From: Variibacter gotjawalensis
Lineage (GTDB): Bacteria; Pseudomonadota; Alphaproteobacteria; Rhizobiales; Xanthobacteraceae
Assembly: GCF_002355335.1 (NCBI RefSeq)
Contig: NZ_AP014946.1
Span: forward strand, 1,999,501 to 2,063,500
Length of the DNA stretch: 64,000 nucleotides
Direction: 5' to 3'
The position numbers and the translations under genes are program-made. Of the stretch, positions 8,101 to 17,109 are shown piece after piece; position 1 is the first letter of the stretch, and every line of letters starts with the position of its first letter. The notes under the pieces are model-generated. The model did not search any database and was not told the origin of the DNA. It was given only the letters and a program-made list of their open reading frames with translations.

Positions 8101-10098
8101 ATGCAAGTTGGTGTGGAAATAGGCGGCACCTTCACGGACCTCGTTTGGGTCAACAACGAAGGTGTCGTTTCGGTCGGCAAGGTTCCGTCAACGCCGAGCG
8201 AAGTTCATCGCGCGGTCGAGAATGCGGTCGATCAATCGGCGGTGCCGCTGCGTGAGGTCAAGCGCTTCACGCACGGCTCGACGATCGCGACGAATGCGCT
8301 GATCACGCGGCGCGGCGCGAAGACCGGGCTGCTGGCGACGAAGGGCTTTCGCGACATTATCGAGATCGGTCTGCACGATCGCGTCGGTAACATCTACACG
8401 GCGTACTATCACAAGCCGCGCGCGCCGGTGGAGCGTCGCTTCATTCGCGAAATCCCAGAGCGGATCGACGGCAGCGGCGCTGTCGTCACCGCGCTCGACG
8501 AGGACGCGGCGCGTCGCGAGATCCAATATCTCTTGGACAACGGTGTGACGTCGATCGCGATCTGCCTGATGCATGCCTACCGCAATCCGGTGCATGAGGA
8601 GCGACTGCGCGACCTAATTCTTGCGATGAGCCCCGGCACTCGCGTCGGCTGTTCGAGCCGAGTGTCGCCTGAGTTCCGCGAATACGAACGGACCGTGACG
8701 ACGGTGGTGAATGCCTTCGTCTCGCCCGTGGTGGTGAATTACATCGATCGCCTCGGCGATGGTCTGACGACGCGCGGCTGCGAGAGCGGCTTGCAGATCA
8801 TGCAGTCGAACGGCGGCATCATGCCGGCTGATGCGGCGGGCGATAACTCCGTCCGCATGCTGCTGTCCGGCCCGGCGGCGGGCGTGCAGGCCGCGGCGTG
8901 GTTCGCGCGGCGCAACAACATCGCGGACATCATTACGATCGACATGGGCGGCACCAGCACGGATGTCGCGGTCGCGCCGATGCTGGAGCCGCGCATCGTG
9001 CAGGAGTTGACGGTCGACGATCTGCCAATCCGCACGACGGCGCTCGACATGGTGACGGTCGGCGCCGGTGGCGGAAGCATCGCGGCGCTCGACGCCGGCG
9101 GATTTCTCAATGTCGGCCCCGCGAGTGCGGGCGCGGAGCCTGGCCCCGCCTGCTACGGACGCGGCGGTACACTACCGACCGTGACGGATGCGCAGCTCAT
9201 CGCGGGGCTGCTGCGCCCGTCGCATTTCTTCGCCGGCAAACTCAACCTCGATGTCGAGGCCGCGAAGGCTGCGTTCGGCACGCTCGCGATGCCCGGTGAT
9301 CTTGGGCAGAAGGCGGACGCCGTGCTGCAGATGGTCAACAGCAACATGGCGGCGGCCGTGCGGCTGGTATCGACCGCGCGCGGCATCGACCCGCGCGACT
9401 TCACTCTCGTCGCTTACGGTGGAGGTGGACCGCTCCACGCCGCGACGGTCGCGGACGAAGTCGGCATGAACAAAGTGCTGATGCCGTGGTCGCCTGGAAT
9501 CACGAGTGCGTTCGGGCTGCTGATCGCGGACCTCAAGGTCGATTTCATCAAGGCGAAACTGCAGCCGCTCACCGACGAGACGCTCAGCGAGGCTCGCGCG
9601 TCGGACCTCGGCGAGACCTGTGATCGCTATGCGGCGAACCTCGGGCTTGCGAAGCGGCAATACACGGTCGAGATGGGCCTCGATCTCCGTTACGCTGGTC
9701 AAGGATTCGAGCTGACGATCTGGCGCGACATTGCGTCGACCGATGCGGCGACGCTGCGGCGCGTGTTCGAAGACCTGCACAACGAACGTTACGGCTATCA
9801 GCGACCGAATCTCGCGGTGCAGATCGTCAACACTCGCGCGCGGCTTGCGCGCAAGAGCGATCTCAATGTCGTCACGCCGATCGGCAACGCTGCAGGCGAC
9901 AAACCCGAGAAACACGAGATCGTGCTGCAGGGTCGTCGCGTGAGTGCGACATTCGTTTCACGCGCGAGCCTTCGCGTCGGTGACGCGATCGAAGGTCCCG
10001 CGATCCTCGAAGAGCCGACGACGACCACGCTGGTGCCGCCCGGATGGGTCGCGCGCTGCCGCGAGACGGGCGATCTCGTGCTGGAGAAAATCTCATGA
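8101..10098 (+). CDS. Hydantoinase/oxoprolinase A subunit (HyuA family)
   Basis: This 665-residue HyuA-type protein has VEIGGTFTDLVWV near residue 4, HGSTIATNALI near residue 59, IDMGGTSTDVAVA near residue 281 and TVGAGGGSIAALDAGG near residue 318. These are the ATP-handling elements of the family. It is expected to form a cytoplasmic complex with HyuB, whose start codon overlaps its stop (ATGA). Length and motifs are normal. It differs enough from the HyuA proteins at 222 and 34417 to suggest three separate substrates rather than recent copies. Confidence 0.92.
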   Translation: MQVGVEIGGTFTDLVWVNNEGVVSVGKVPSTPSEVHRAVENAVDQSAVPLREVKRFTHGSTIATNALITRRGAKTGLLATKGFRDIIEIGLHDRVGNIYTAYYHKPRAPVERRFIREIPERIDGSGAVVTALDEDAARREIQYLLDNGVTSIAICLMHAYRNPVHEERLRDLILAMSPGTRVGCSSRVSPEFREYERTVTTVVNAFVSPVVVNYIDRLGDGLTTRGCESGLQIMQSNGGIMPADAAGDNSVRMLLSGPAAGVQAAAWFARRNNIADIITIDMGGTSTDVAVAPMLEPRIVQELTVDDLPIRTTALDMVTVGAGGGSIAALDAGGFLNVGPASAGAEPGPACYGRGGTLPTVTDAQLIAGLLRPSHFFAGKLNLDVEAAKAAFGTLAMPGDLGQKADAVLQMVNSNMAAAVRLVSTARGIDPRDFTLVAYGGGGPLHAATVADEVGMNKVLMPWSPGITSAFGLLIADLKVDFIKAKLQPLTDETLSEARASDLGETCDRYAANLGLAKRQYTVEMGLDLRYAGQGFELTIWRDIASTDAATLRRVFEDLHNERYGYQRPNLAVQIVNTRARLARKSDLNVVTPIGNAAGDKPEKHEIVLQGRRVSATFVSRASLRVGDAIEGPAILEEPTTTTLVPPGWVARCRETGDLVLEKIS

Positions 10099-11777
10099 GC
10101 GGCGATCAGACCAAACTCGCGATCCTCGCCAATGCCATCCGCGCTATCGCGAACGAGATGGGCGCGATCCTGGTGCGCTCAGCCTTCTCGACCATCGTGC
10201 GCGAGGCGCGCGATTGCTCGACCGCGATCCTTGATGCTTCCGGCAATGTCGTGTCGCAAGCCGAGATGATCCCGATTCACAATGGCGGTCTCAGTGAAGC
10301 CTTCCGAGCCTCGGTCGCGCAGCTCGACATGTCGGATATCGGGCCGACCTCCGCGATCCTGCTTAACGATCCTTACGCGGGCGGACAGCACCTCAACGAC
10401 TTCATCATCTTCCAGCCGGTGTTCTCGCAGGGAACGCTGATCGGCTGGGTCGGCAACACGGCGCACCATCTCGATGTCGGTGGCGGTGGCGCGGGCATCA
10501 ACATCGACGCGACCGAGTTGATTCAAGAAGGCATCGTGATCCCGCCGCTGCTGATCGATGTCGAGCGGGATTTGTTCGGCGGCGCGATCGATCGGTTGAT
10601 CTTCGCGAATGTGCGCACGGCCGAGCTTGGCCGGGGCGACTTTTACGCGCAGGTCGCGGCCAATCGCACCGGCATCGATCGGCTGCAGGAACTCGCGGAG
10701 CGCCATGGGCATGATCTCGTCACCCGCGCGATGGCCGAGACGCTCGACTATACGGAGCGGCGGATGCGCGCCGCGATTCAGACGATCCCGAACGGCACGT
10801 GGAGCGGCGAAGCCTGGATCGACGCGGATGTGCGCGGCGATGTTCCGCTCAAAGTCGTCGCGACCGTTACGGTGAGTGACGGCAGCATGGTGCTGGATTT
10901 CACCGGCACAGCGCCGGAAACGCGCAGCATGTTCAACAGTTCGAAATCGTCGTCGCTCGCGGCGGCAGTGTCTGCGGTGCGTTGCCTGCTGGCCGACAAG
11001 GACATTCCGGCGAACGATGCGTGCAATCGGCTGATCGACATTCGCATGCCGGAAGGCACCATCGTCAATCCGAGGCCGGGCCGTCCGGTGCGTGCGCGCA
11101 TTGCGGTGTCTTATCGCGTGCTCGATGCGATTCACGAAGCGCTCGGCAAGGCGATCCCGGAACGCGTTCCCGCACAGGGCTTCAATTCCACCACCGGGCT
11201 GTATCTCGTGCAGGAGCGACCAAACGGCGCGACGCGAATTTATGCGGACGTTCTCGGCGGCGGCTATGGCGGCGCGCCGCGCTACGACGGCGCGCATGCG
11301 CTGGCGGGCGTTCTCTCTTCGAGCCGCAACACACCGATCGAGTCGATCGAGCAGATTCATCCGCATATCCGCATGCTGGAATACGGCCTTGTGCCGGATT
11401 CTTGCGGTGCAGGGCAGTGGCGCGGCGGGCTCGGCTTCCGGCGCGCGATCGAAGTTCTCGAGGATAATGTCGTGCTCAGCTACTACTCGGAGCACTTCCG
11501 CTATCCGGCGCGCGGCAAGATGGGGGGCGGCGATGCTGCGAAAGCCTCGCTGAAAGTGAAGCGCGGCGCCGAAGTGTTCGACCTGCCGACGACCGACATC
11601 ATGACGCTGCAGAAGGGGGACATCGTCGTGCTCACGGTCGGCGGCGGCGCCGGCTGGGGTGAGGCGGAGAAGCGAGCGGTCGATCTCGTCGAGCGCGACC
11701 TCGAGCAAGGCATCATTTCGGAAGACTTCGCGCGGAAACATTATCCGCAAGCATTTCGCCAGGCGCGCGTCGCCTAA
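10095..11777 (+). CDS. Hydantoinase B/oxoprolinase subunit (HyuB family)
   Basis: A 560-residue HyuB-type subunit. ATG at 10095 overlaps the hyuA TGA, so translation is coupled. The N-terminus (ILANAIRAIANEMGAILVRSA) is followed by ILLNDPYAGGQHLNDF near residue 91 and HHLDVGGGG near residue 127, both hallmarks of the family. GYGGAPRYDG lies in the C-terminal half. HyuB supplies the hydrolytic or ring-opening half of the ATP-dependent HyuAB enzyme. The PaiB-like gene follows 11 bases after its stop. Confidence 0.92.
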   Translation: MSGDQTKLAILANAIRAIANEMGAILVRSAFSTIVREARDCSTAILDASGNVVSQAEMIPIHNGGLSEAFRASVAQLDMSDIGPTSAILLNDPYAGGQHLNDFIIFQPVFSQGTLIGWVGNTAHHLDVGGGGAGINIDATELIQEGIVIPPLLIDVERDLFGGAIDRLIFANVRTAELGRGDFYAQVAANRTGIDRLQELAERHGHDLVTRAMAETLDYTERRMRAAIQTIPNGTWSGEAWIDADVRGDVPLKVVATVTVSDGSMVLDFTGTAPETRSMFNSSKSSSLAAAVSAVRCLLADKDIPANDACNRLIDIRMPEGTIVNPRPGRPVRARIAVSYRVLDAIHEALGKAIPERVPAQGFNSTTGLYLVQERPNGATRIYADVLGGGYGGAPRYDGAHALAGVLSSSRNTPIESIEQIHPHIRMLEYGLVPDSCGAGQWRGGLGFRRAIEVLEDNVVLSYYSEHFRYPARGKMGGGDAAKASLKVKRGAEVFDLPTTDIMTLQKGDIVVLTVGGGAGWGEAEKRAVDLVERDLEQGIISEDFARKHYPQAFRQARVA

Positions 11778-11788
11778 AGGAGCGCCCG

Positions 11789-12463
11789 ATGCTCTACCGT
11801 CCACCGCGCACGTTGACGACCGACGACGCCGCGCTGCGGCTGATGAATGACCTCGGCTTTGCGCTGCTGGCATCTACCGACGGTGGCGAGATGCTTTTCT
11901 CGCACATCCCTATTTTGGTCGATGTTGCGGATGGCGTCGTGACGCATATTCGCGGACACGTCGCGCGTGCCAATGCGCATTGGCAGGCGCTCGAGCGGGA
12001 ACCGAAGGCGACGATGATCTTTAACGGGCCGGATCACTATATCTCGGCGCAGTGGTATACGAAGGAATGTCCGGCCGCGCCGAGCTGGTCTTATGCGGTC
12101 GTGCATGCGCACGGCGACGTGACGATTCTCGATCGCGACGGCCTCGACCGCGTCGTCGACGATCTCGTGCATGTGAATGAAAGCAAATTGCCGGAGCAGT
12201 GGCCGCTCGAAGGCTACAGCCGCGAGCGCCGCGCCGCCCTGATGCCGCACATCGTCGGCTTCTCGATGCGGGTGACGAAGCTCGAACCGAAGTTCAACAT
12301 CAAGCGCCACTATAGCGATGCCGATAAACGCGGCGCGATCGCGGGGCTGCGCAGTACGGGCCAGGACAACGCCCGCGCCATCGCGGCGCTGATGGAAGAA
12401 ACACTGTCCGAAGAAGGCGACAAGCCTGCTAGTGATATCCTAACGGGGTATAAGCAGCGATAG
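11789..12463 (+). CDS. PaiB-like FMN-binding negative regulator family protein
   Basis: This 224-residue protein matches the PaiB/FMN-binding split-barrel family. It starts MLYRPPRT, has FSHIPILVD near residue 40, RGHVARANAHW near residue 54 and VSAQWY-like YISAQWYTKE near residue 83, and ends with a helical region. A strong AAAGGAG site precedes ATG. In Bacillus, PaiB was described as a negative regulator; many members look more like flavin-dependent enzymes. As the last gene of the Bug-hyuA-hyuB operon it could regulate the pathway or carry out a flavin step. The family assignment is firmer than the role. Confidence 0.8.
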   Translation: MLYRPPRTLTTDDAALRLMNDLGFALLASTDGGEMLFSHIPILVDVADGVVTHIRGHVARANAHWQALEREPKATMIFNGPDHYISAQWYTKECPAAPSWSYAVVHAHGDVTILDRDGLDRVVDDLVHVNESKLPEQWPLEGYSRERRAALMPHIVGFSMRVTKLEPKFNIKRHYSDADKRGAIAGLRSTGQDNARAIAALMEETLSEEGDKPASDILTGYKQR

Positions 12464-12829
12464 CCGTCCCTGATATTTTGGCCGACTCTTCATTCTGGCC
12501 CGCGATAAAAGCGAGCCGGGCCGATCCGCTGAGAGATCATAACCGGCTCTAACCCACGTCAGATATTGGGTAGCCGAGGTGGGCTACAACGACCATGCAC
12601 CAAGCGGAGCGGAAATCAATCAGCCTATTCTCAGATTGAACGATGGATGTTATCGCGGCGCGGTCACATTGAGCTTGAGTGGCAGCCACCTTGGAAAAAA
12701 TCTAATCGGTTGTTTCGGTGCATCTGTTTGCTGAAATCGTTTGATGGGACGTCGATATCGCTGAGATTTTCGTTCCGTTGATGGGCGGACGCAATCATAC
12801 AAGCAGAGGATTTAGCTTGGGGATTTGCG
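12464..12829. other. Intergenic region before the TonB receptor
   Basis: This 366-base stretch has no convincing gene; a 71-codon frame from 12566 has atypical composition. An inverted repeat, GGCCCG (12497-12502) with CGGGCC (12517-12522), lies 33 bases after the PaiB-like gene and could act as a terminator, although no T-run follows. The right part should hold the receptor promoter. I looked for, and did not find, a clear Fur box or Irr/RirA-type iron-control motif. Confidence 0.4.
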
Positions 12830-15133
12830 ATGAAGCTTCGCGTTAGTACTGGGTTCCTTTTGATGACTTCTGCGCTCGTCTCGCCAAATTTGATGGCTGA
12901 GCAAGCGTTTGCTCAAGGCGCGACTCAACTCCCGACGGTTAGCGTACAGGCCCCGCGGCAGCGCGCTACTCGGCCGCAGCCAACGCAGCGGCGAGTCGTA
13001 CGCCGCACACCCGCGGTCCGCCCGGCGCAGCCTGTTGCGCCAATCGTGCCAGTGACAACAGTCGGGACAACGCGAACGATTGGCGCTCCGGCGCCAGCCT
13101 ACGCTGGCGGTCAAGTGGCGACAGGCGGCACCCTAGGTCTGCTCGGCAGCACCAGCACCCTGAACACACCGTTCAGCACGACAAACTATACGGCCAAACT
13201 GATCGAAGATCAGCAAGCGCGAACCGCCGCCGACACGCTGATCAATGATGCATCGGTGCGAGCAACCACTGCATCGAACGGGTTCGATGACACGTTGCAA
13301 ATCCGTGGGTTCCAGGTCGGGCCTGACGATGTCGGGTTGAACGGGCTCTACGGCCTCGCGGCGCCAAATCACGTGCCTGCTCAAATCATCGAGCGGATCG
13401 AGCTACTCAAAGGTCCGGGTGCGCTGATCAATGGCATCGCGCCCGGCGGCAGCGTTGGCGGCGGCGTCAACATCGTCACCAAAAGAGCAACTGACGATCC
13501 GTTTGCTCGTTTGACGCCGTTCTTCATGAGCGGCGGCAATTTCGGAATGCACCTTGAGACAAGCGCCCGGTACGGCGAGAACAAGGAGTGGGGTGTCCGA
13601 TTCAACGGCGTCGGCCGAAACGGCGAGGCGTCAATCGACAATGGCAACTGGCGCTCCGGACTTGGCGCATTGTCTATAGACTACCGCGGTGAGCGTCTGC
13701 GTTGGACTTTGGACGCGATCACGCAGAACGACGATACTAAGAATTTTCGTCCCCAGATCACGATCAACAGCCTGGTGCCGTTCATCCCCAGGCCGCCGGA
13801 TGCAAGCAGCAATTGGTACCCTGGCCAGTCGCTCAAGCAGCGCGACAATACGATAGCGACAGGTTTTGAATACGACGTCACCAATTGGCTGACGGCTTAT
13901 GCCGGGCTTGGTTATCGCGACGGTAGAGGCGCACAAAATTTGGCGGAATCGCGTCTCGGCTTGCCGGGCTTCGACGGCGTCGACCAGAATGGCAACTTCG
14001 GCGTCTACAACGCTTACTACGATTTCTACAGCAAGGCCGTCAGCGGAAACGTCGGGTTTCGGTCGCGCTTCGACACCGGGCCGGTCGGTCACTCGGTGAA
14101 TGTCGCCTTCACGGGATACAATCGCGAAGACGGCTACGGCTACGCCACGTCTTTCAGCAACGTCCTCACGCCGCCTGTGGCGTTCTCAAACCTCTACAAT
14201 CCATCTCCGCTTCCGATAATCGAAGCTGGACGCCCTCCAATTGGTCGCAGCGGCGATACGACGCTCTCCAGCGTTGCAATTGCCGACACGATGTCGTTCC
14301 TAAACGACATGTTTCTCGTCACGGTCGGCGTACGCCACCAGAGCGTGAAGCAAACGCCGTATGATCCGACCACCGGAATCTCGGGCGAGACCTACAATGC
14401 GGACGCGACTACGCCGCTCGCAGGCGTCGTCTTCAAGCCCTGGCAGAATGTTTCGCTCTACGCGAACTACGCGGAAGGGCTGTCGCCTGGTCAGATCGTC
14501 AGCCCGCCGGCGACGAATGCCGGGACGGTCCTTGCACCTTTCAAGTCAAAGCAGCACGAAGCTGGTGTGAAGGTCGATTGGGGAGTGATCACGACCACGC
14601 TCGCCGTGTTCCAAATTCAGCGTCCTCAACTGATCACAACGGCTGCTGGCGCTCTCGACTACAATGGAGAACAGCGTAATCGCGGCGTTGAACTGAATGC
14701 ATACGGTCTGTTGCTGCCAGGCTTGCGCGGTATGGTGAGCGCAATGTTCCTGCGCCCCGAGCTGACCAATCCAGATAACCCGGCTGATCGTGGCAACGAC
14801 GCCGCTGGTGTTCCAAACAAGACCTTCTCCGCAGGTTTAGATTGGGATGTGCCGTGGGTGCTGGGCCTCGCAGTCAACGGTCGTGTGATCTACACGGCAG
14901 GTTCGTATCTAACGAATGCCAATCTGCTCCGTTATGACGACTGGGCACGTCTCGACATCGGCGCGCGTTACACCACAACTGCGCTGACCGGAAAGCCTGT
15001 GACATTCCGCGCCAAGATTGAAAACGTAACCGGCGAGAACTATTGGCTCACGACTGCTGGGCAGAACTCCGGAACTTTCGTCACGGTTGGCTCACCGCGA
15101 ACCTATCTGCTGTCGGCTGCGTTCGATCTTTGA
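12830..15133 (+). CDS. TonB-dependent siderophore receptor
   Basis: A 767-residue outer-membrane receptor of the ferrichrome/catecholate class. It has a Sec signal ending AEQAFAQG, a likely TonB box (LPTVSV near residue 35), and a Pro/Arg/Gln-rich linker over about residues 42-75. The plug domain has LIEDQQARTAADTLINDAS, LQIRGFQVGP and IERIELLKGPGALINGIAPG. The C-terminal part is a beta-barrel ending RTYLLSAAFDL. It imports Fe-siderophore complexes using TonB/ExbBD energy supplied from elsewhere. The gene stands alone and no siderophore biosynthesis gene is visible. The unusually basic proline-rich linker is a local oddity. Confidence 0.92.
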   Translation: MKLRVSTGFLLMTSALVSPNLMAEQAFAQGATQLPTVSVQAPRQRATRPQPTQRRVVRRTPAVRPAQPVAPIVPVTTVGTTRTIGAPAPAYAGGQVATGGTLGLLGSTSTLNTPFSTTNYTAKLIEDQQARTAADTLINDASVRATTASNGFDDTLQIRGFQVGPDDVGLNGLYGLAAPNHVPAQIIERIELLKGPGALINGIAPGGSVGGGVNIVTKRATDDPFARLTPFFMSGGNFGMHLETSARYGENKEWGVRFNGVGRNGEASIDNGNWRSGLGALSIDYRGERLRWTLDAITQNDDTKNFRPQITINSLVPFIPRPPDASSNWYPGQSLKQRDNTIATGFEYDVTNWLTAYAGLGYRDGRGAQNLAESRLGLPGFDGVDQNGNFGVYNAYYDFYSKAVSGNVGFRSRFDTGPVGHSVNVAFTGYNREDGYGYATSFSNVLTPPVAFSNLYNPSPLPIIEAGRPPIGRSGDTTLSSVAIADTMSFLNDMFLVTVGVRHQSVKQTPYDPTTGISGETYNADATTPLAGVVFKPWQNVSLYANYAEGLSPGQIVSPPATNAGTVLAPFKSKQHEAGVKVDWGVITTTLAVFQIQRPQLITTAAGALDYNGEQRNRGVELNAYGLLLPGLRGMVSAMFLRPELTNPDNPADRGNDAAGVPNKTFSAGLDWDVPWVLGLAVNGRVIYTAGSYLTNANLLRYDDWARLDIGARYTTTALTGKPVTFRAKIENVTGENYWLTTAGQNSGTFVTVGSPRTYLLSAAFDL

Positions 15134-15347
15134 TTGCGCGAAGTCGCGAGAACTAGACGCACAAAATGTCAATGCGCTAACGATTGTTGCAACTGCGTCA
15201 AGGGTCGCGCTTCGTGCTGAGAATTGGACGGTGTGGACAGCGTCGGCACAATAGTCGGACCTGGAGCGGTACCTCGCGGCGCAAATCTCTGAGCGTCCAT
15301 CGAAAAATTCGTGGTGGCTAGAAGTGTGAACCGGCGCGGCCTGACGG

Positions 15348-15965
15348 CTATGGCGAGAACATGCGCACGGCTTCAACCGCATCGGCGGTTCGGGCAATTG
15401 CCCAGGCGCCGGATAGAGCACCGACTGTAAAACAAATTAGTGAGATCAGTGCGAGGCACGATCCTCTTTTGCGGTTCTTCATCGCCAGTTTAGCTTGAAT
15501 TTCTAGCTTCTGATGAGCTTGTTCCACGGACACATCGACCGGGTCCGGCGGGATAGCTTTGGCCAGATAAGGCGAAAGCTCACCGTACCACTTGTTCAGT
15601 CTTGCGATCTCCATTTGGAAATGATCGTTCCTCATGTTGCCGCGCGCTCTAGACCACTCTACTCCTGAAGCGGTAGCGGCCACGCTCGCAATCAAACCTG
15701 AGACGAACAGTGCGCCTGCAGCAAGAAGGTAGGCATCCGGTGGCTTCATGCTCACGCCAAACAGAGCCGCGGCAGTGGGCATTGCCAGAAGACCGCCACC
15801 GTTGAGGTAGTTCAAACTTTGAAGCATTGCTGTGGCGAACGAGGACGACAGCTTTTCGTGTTCATGAATGACTTTGATGAAATTGTCGCCCGTGCTGGTG
15901 CGGCGCTGAAGAAATTCGAGAGTGATTTTCAAATCACGCTCGTCCGGCTCAGCCTTGTCAGCCAT
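15348..15965 (-). CDS. Hypothetical membrane protein with three predicted membrane segments
   Basis: A 205-residue protein that I do not recognise. A polar, charged N-terminal 50 residues (DERDLKITLEFLQRRTSTGD...) precedes two hydrophobic segments around residues 55-75 and 79-100. A cytoplasmic-looking helix of about 60 residues (residues 103-165) is followed by a last membrane segment around residues 170-190. A GGGAAAGCG-type ribosome site precedes the ATG at 15965. It lies convergent with the TonB receptor and next to an FHA-like gene. No catalytic motif is visible. Confidence 0.7.
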   Translation of the reverse strand: MADKAEPDERDLKITLEFLQRRTSTGDNFIKVIHEHEKLSSSFATAMLQSLNYLNGGGLLAMPTAAALFGVSMKPPDAYLLAAGALFVSGLIASVAATASGVEWSRARGNMRNDHFQMEIARLNKWYGELSPYLAKAIPPDPVDVSVEQAHQKLEIQAKLAMKNRKRGSCLALISLICFTVGALSGAWAIARTADAVEAVRMFSP

Positions 15966-16075
15966 CGCTTTCCCTTTTCTTGTCGGCTGTTGTGCTCGGC
16001 GGCAACGCTTACTGTTAGACCACAGTCAATGCTCACTAATCATGATACTGTTTCCACCAGTGTCAAAACCTATTC

Positions 16076-16450
16076 TCAGACGGAGTGCGCGCGACGGGTA
16101 TAACGCGCGGGTCCGGTGAAGGTCGGTAGGTCAACCGGGTTAAAAACCAAAAAAGGTCCGCCACGAGTGTCGAGCTCGATTATATTGTCTGATCCAATTG
16201 TTTGACCGGGTACAGCAACTTTCCCGTCCACGAAAACAGCGGCACCATCAACCAATTCCAGTATCCAATTTTTGCTTTCGTTCCGTCGCAAAGCGAAGTG
16301 AAGCGGATGTATGAACCATCCAGGAGGTGCGCTGAGAACGATGTCGCATTTTTCACGCGCCCAGCCGAACGCGATTCTATCCTTGGATTGATCGATAAAC
16401 ACCTCATGCCCATGGTCGTGTGGTTGCGCGTAGTACAGAACACTTGGCAT
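16076..16450 (-). CDS. Small FHA-like domain protein
   Basis: A 124-residue single-domain protein. Its middle follows an FHA-type pattern: CDIVLSAPPGWFIHPLHFALRR, a WILELVDG strand, VFVDGKVAVPGQ, and IGSDNIIELDTRG. FHA domains bind phosphothreonine peptides, but here the usual S-x-x-H core is replaced by HPLH, so phosphate binding is uncertain. The start at 16450 has a CGGGAA site upstream. It is about 110 bases from the membrane protein gene on the same strand and may be co-transcribed with it. The fold assignment is by pattern only. Confidence 0.5.
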   Translation of the reverse strand: MPSVLYYAQPHDHGHEVFIDQSKDRIAFGWAREKCDIVLSAPPGWFIHPLHFALRRNESKNWILELVDGAAVFVDGKVAVPGQTIGSDNIIELDTRGGPFLVFNPVDLPTFTGPARYTRRAHSV

Positions 16451-17109
16451 TGCGAATTCCCGTTAGACGTGCCGCTCCGGCCGATCCAATCGCTCGCCCG
16501 CGCCCACCAAAAAGGCTCGCCGGAACTGGCACGGAGTCTAGCTGACGCATGCGGTGCCTAAATCGGGAAGCTCTAGCTCTCGTATGTTTTTGTAGCGCAC
16601 ATGCTGCCACAGCGCATCGACTTCAATTGCCACCACACTGCAATGCTCGGCCACCCTGCAGCCTTGCCATCGGGGGATGACGGGGATTAGGCTGCAGGGT
16701 GGCTAGCGTCGCGACACTTGCGGACGCTGGAGCTCCGCAAGCTGCTTCAAGATAGCAAATCGCTTTGTGCAATGGCGGAATGAAAGCTATGCGGAAGTCG
16801 CTATTAGATCGGGTGTTCGAGTTTGTGCGGCAGGAGAATTGAATTCTGAAAGCTGTTTCCCCGATGAACAAGTCGAGCAAACTGCCAAAAATTTCTGCAG
16901 TGTGGGCATTCGACAGAATGGCTTTCAGCTAGCGACTGCAGTTTGTTCACTCAGCAAAATTGCTGGTCAATCGTCCAAAGGTCGAAGTCGAATTGAATTC
17001 CGCGCGCCGAAACAGGCTATTTGATCCGCTGAGCGCCAATGCTTCATTCGCATACTGTTCGACGACAGAAGAAAGCTATGCTCCCATTTAGATCAGGGAG
17101 TTGGCTAGC
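16451..17109. other. Intergenic region with a long perfect inverted repeat
   Basis: About 660 bases lie between the FHA-like gene and the LuxR regulator. Frames present have codon use unlike real genes. The main visible structure is the 15-base inverted repeat at 16650-16703. The right part (16990-17109) must carry the LuxR promoter. Confidence 0.45.
16650..16703. repeat. 15-bp perfect inverted repeat with 24-base loop
   Basis: GCCACCCTGCAGCCT (16650-16664) is the exact reverse complement of 16689-16703, with a 24-base spacer. It would form a strong hairpin on either strand. No T-run follows, so it is not a typical intrinsic terminator. It could be a REP-like intergenic repeat or a small-RNA stem. 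A loosely similar GC-rich stretch occurs at about 39947-39983, but the match is partial. Confidence 0.6.

Noticed and set aside
12566-12781. A 71-codon frame before the TonB receptor
   Set aside because: No ribosome site, unusual composition, and no recognisable motif.
12700-12829. An iron-responsive operator before the TonB receptor
   Set aside because: I looked for Fur, RirA and Irr type motifs and saw no convincing match.
16623-17024. Overlapping frames of about 85 codons on both strands
   Set aside because: They overlap each other, have poor codon use, and cover the inverted repeat; neither has a good start.
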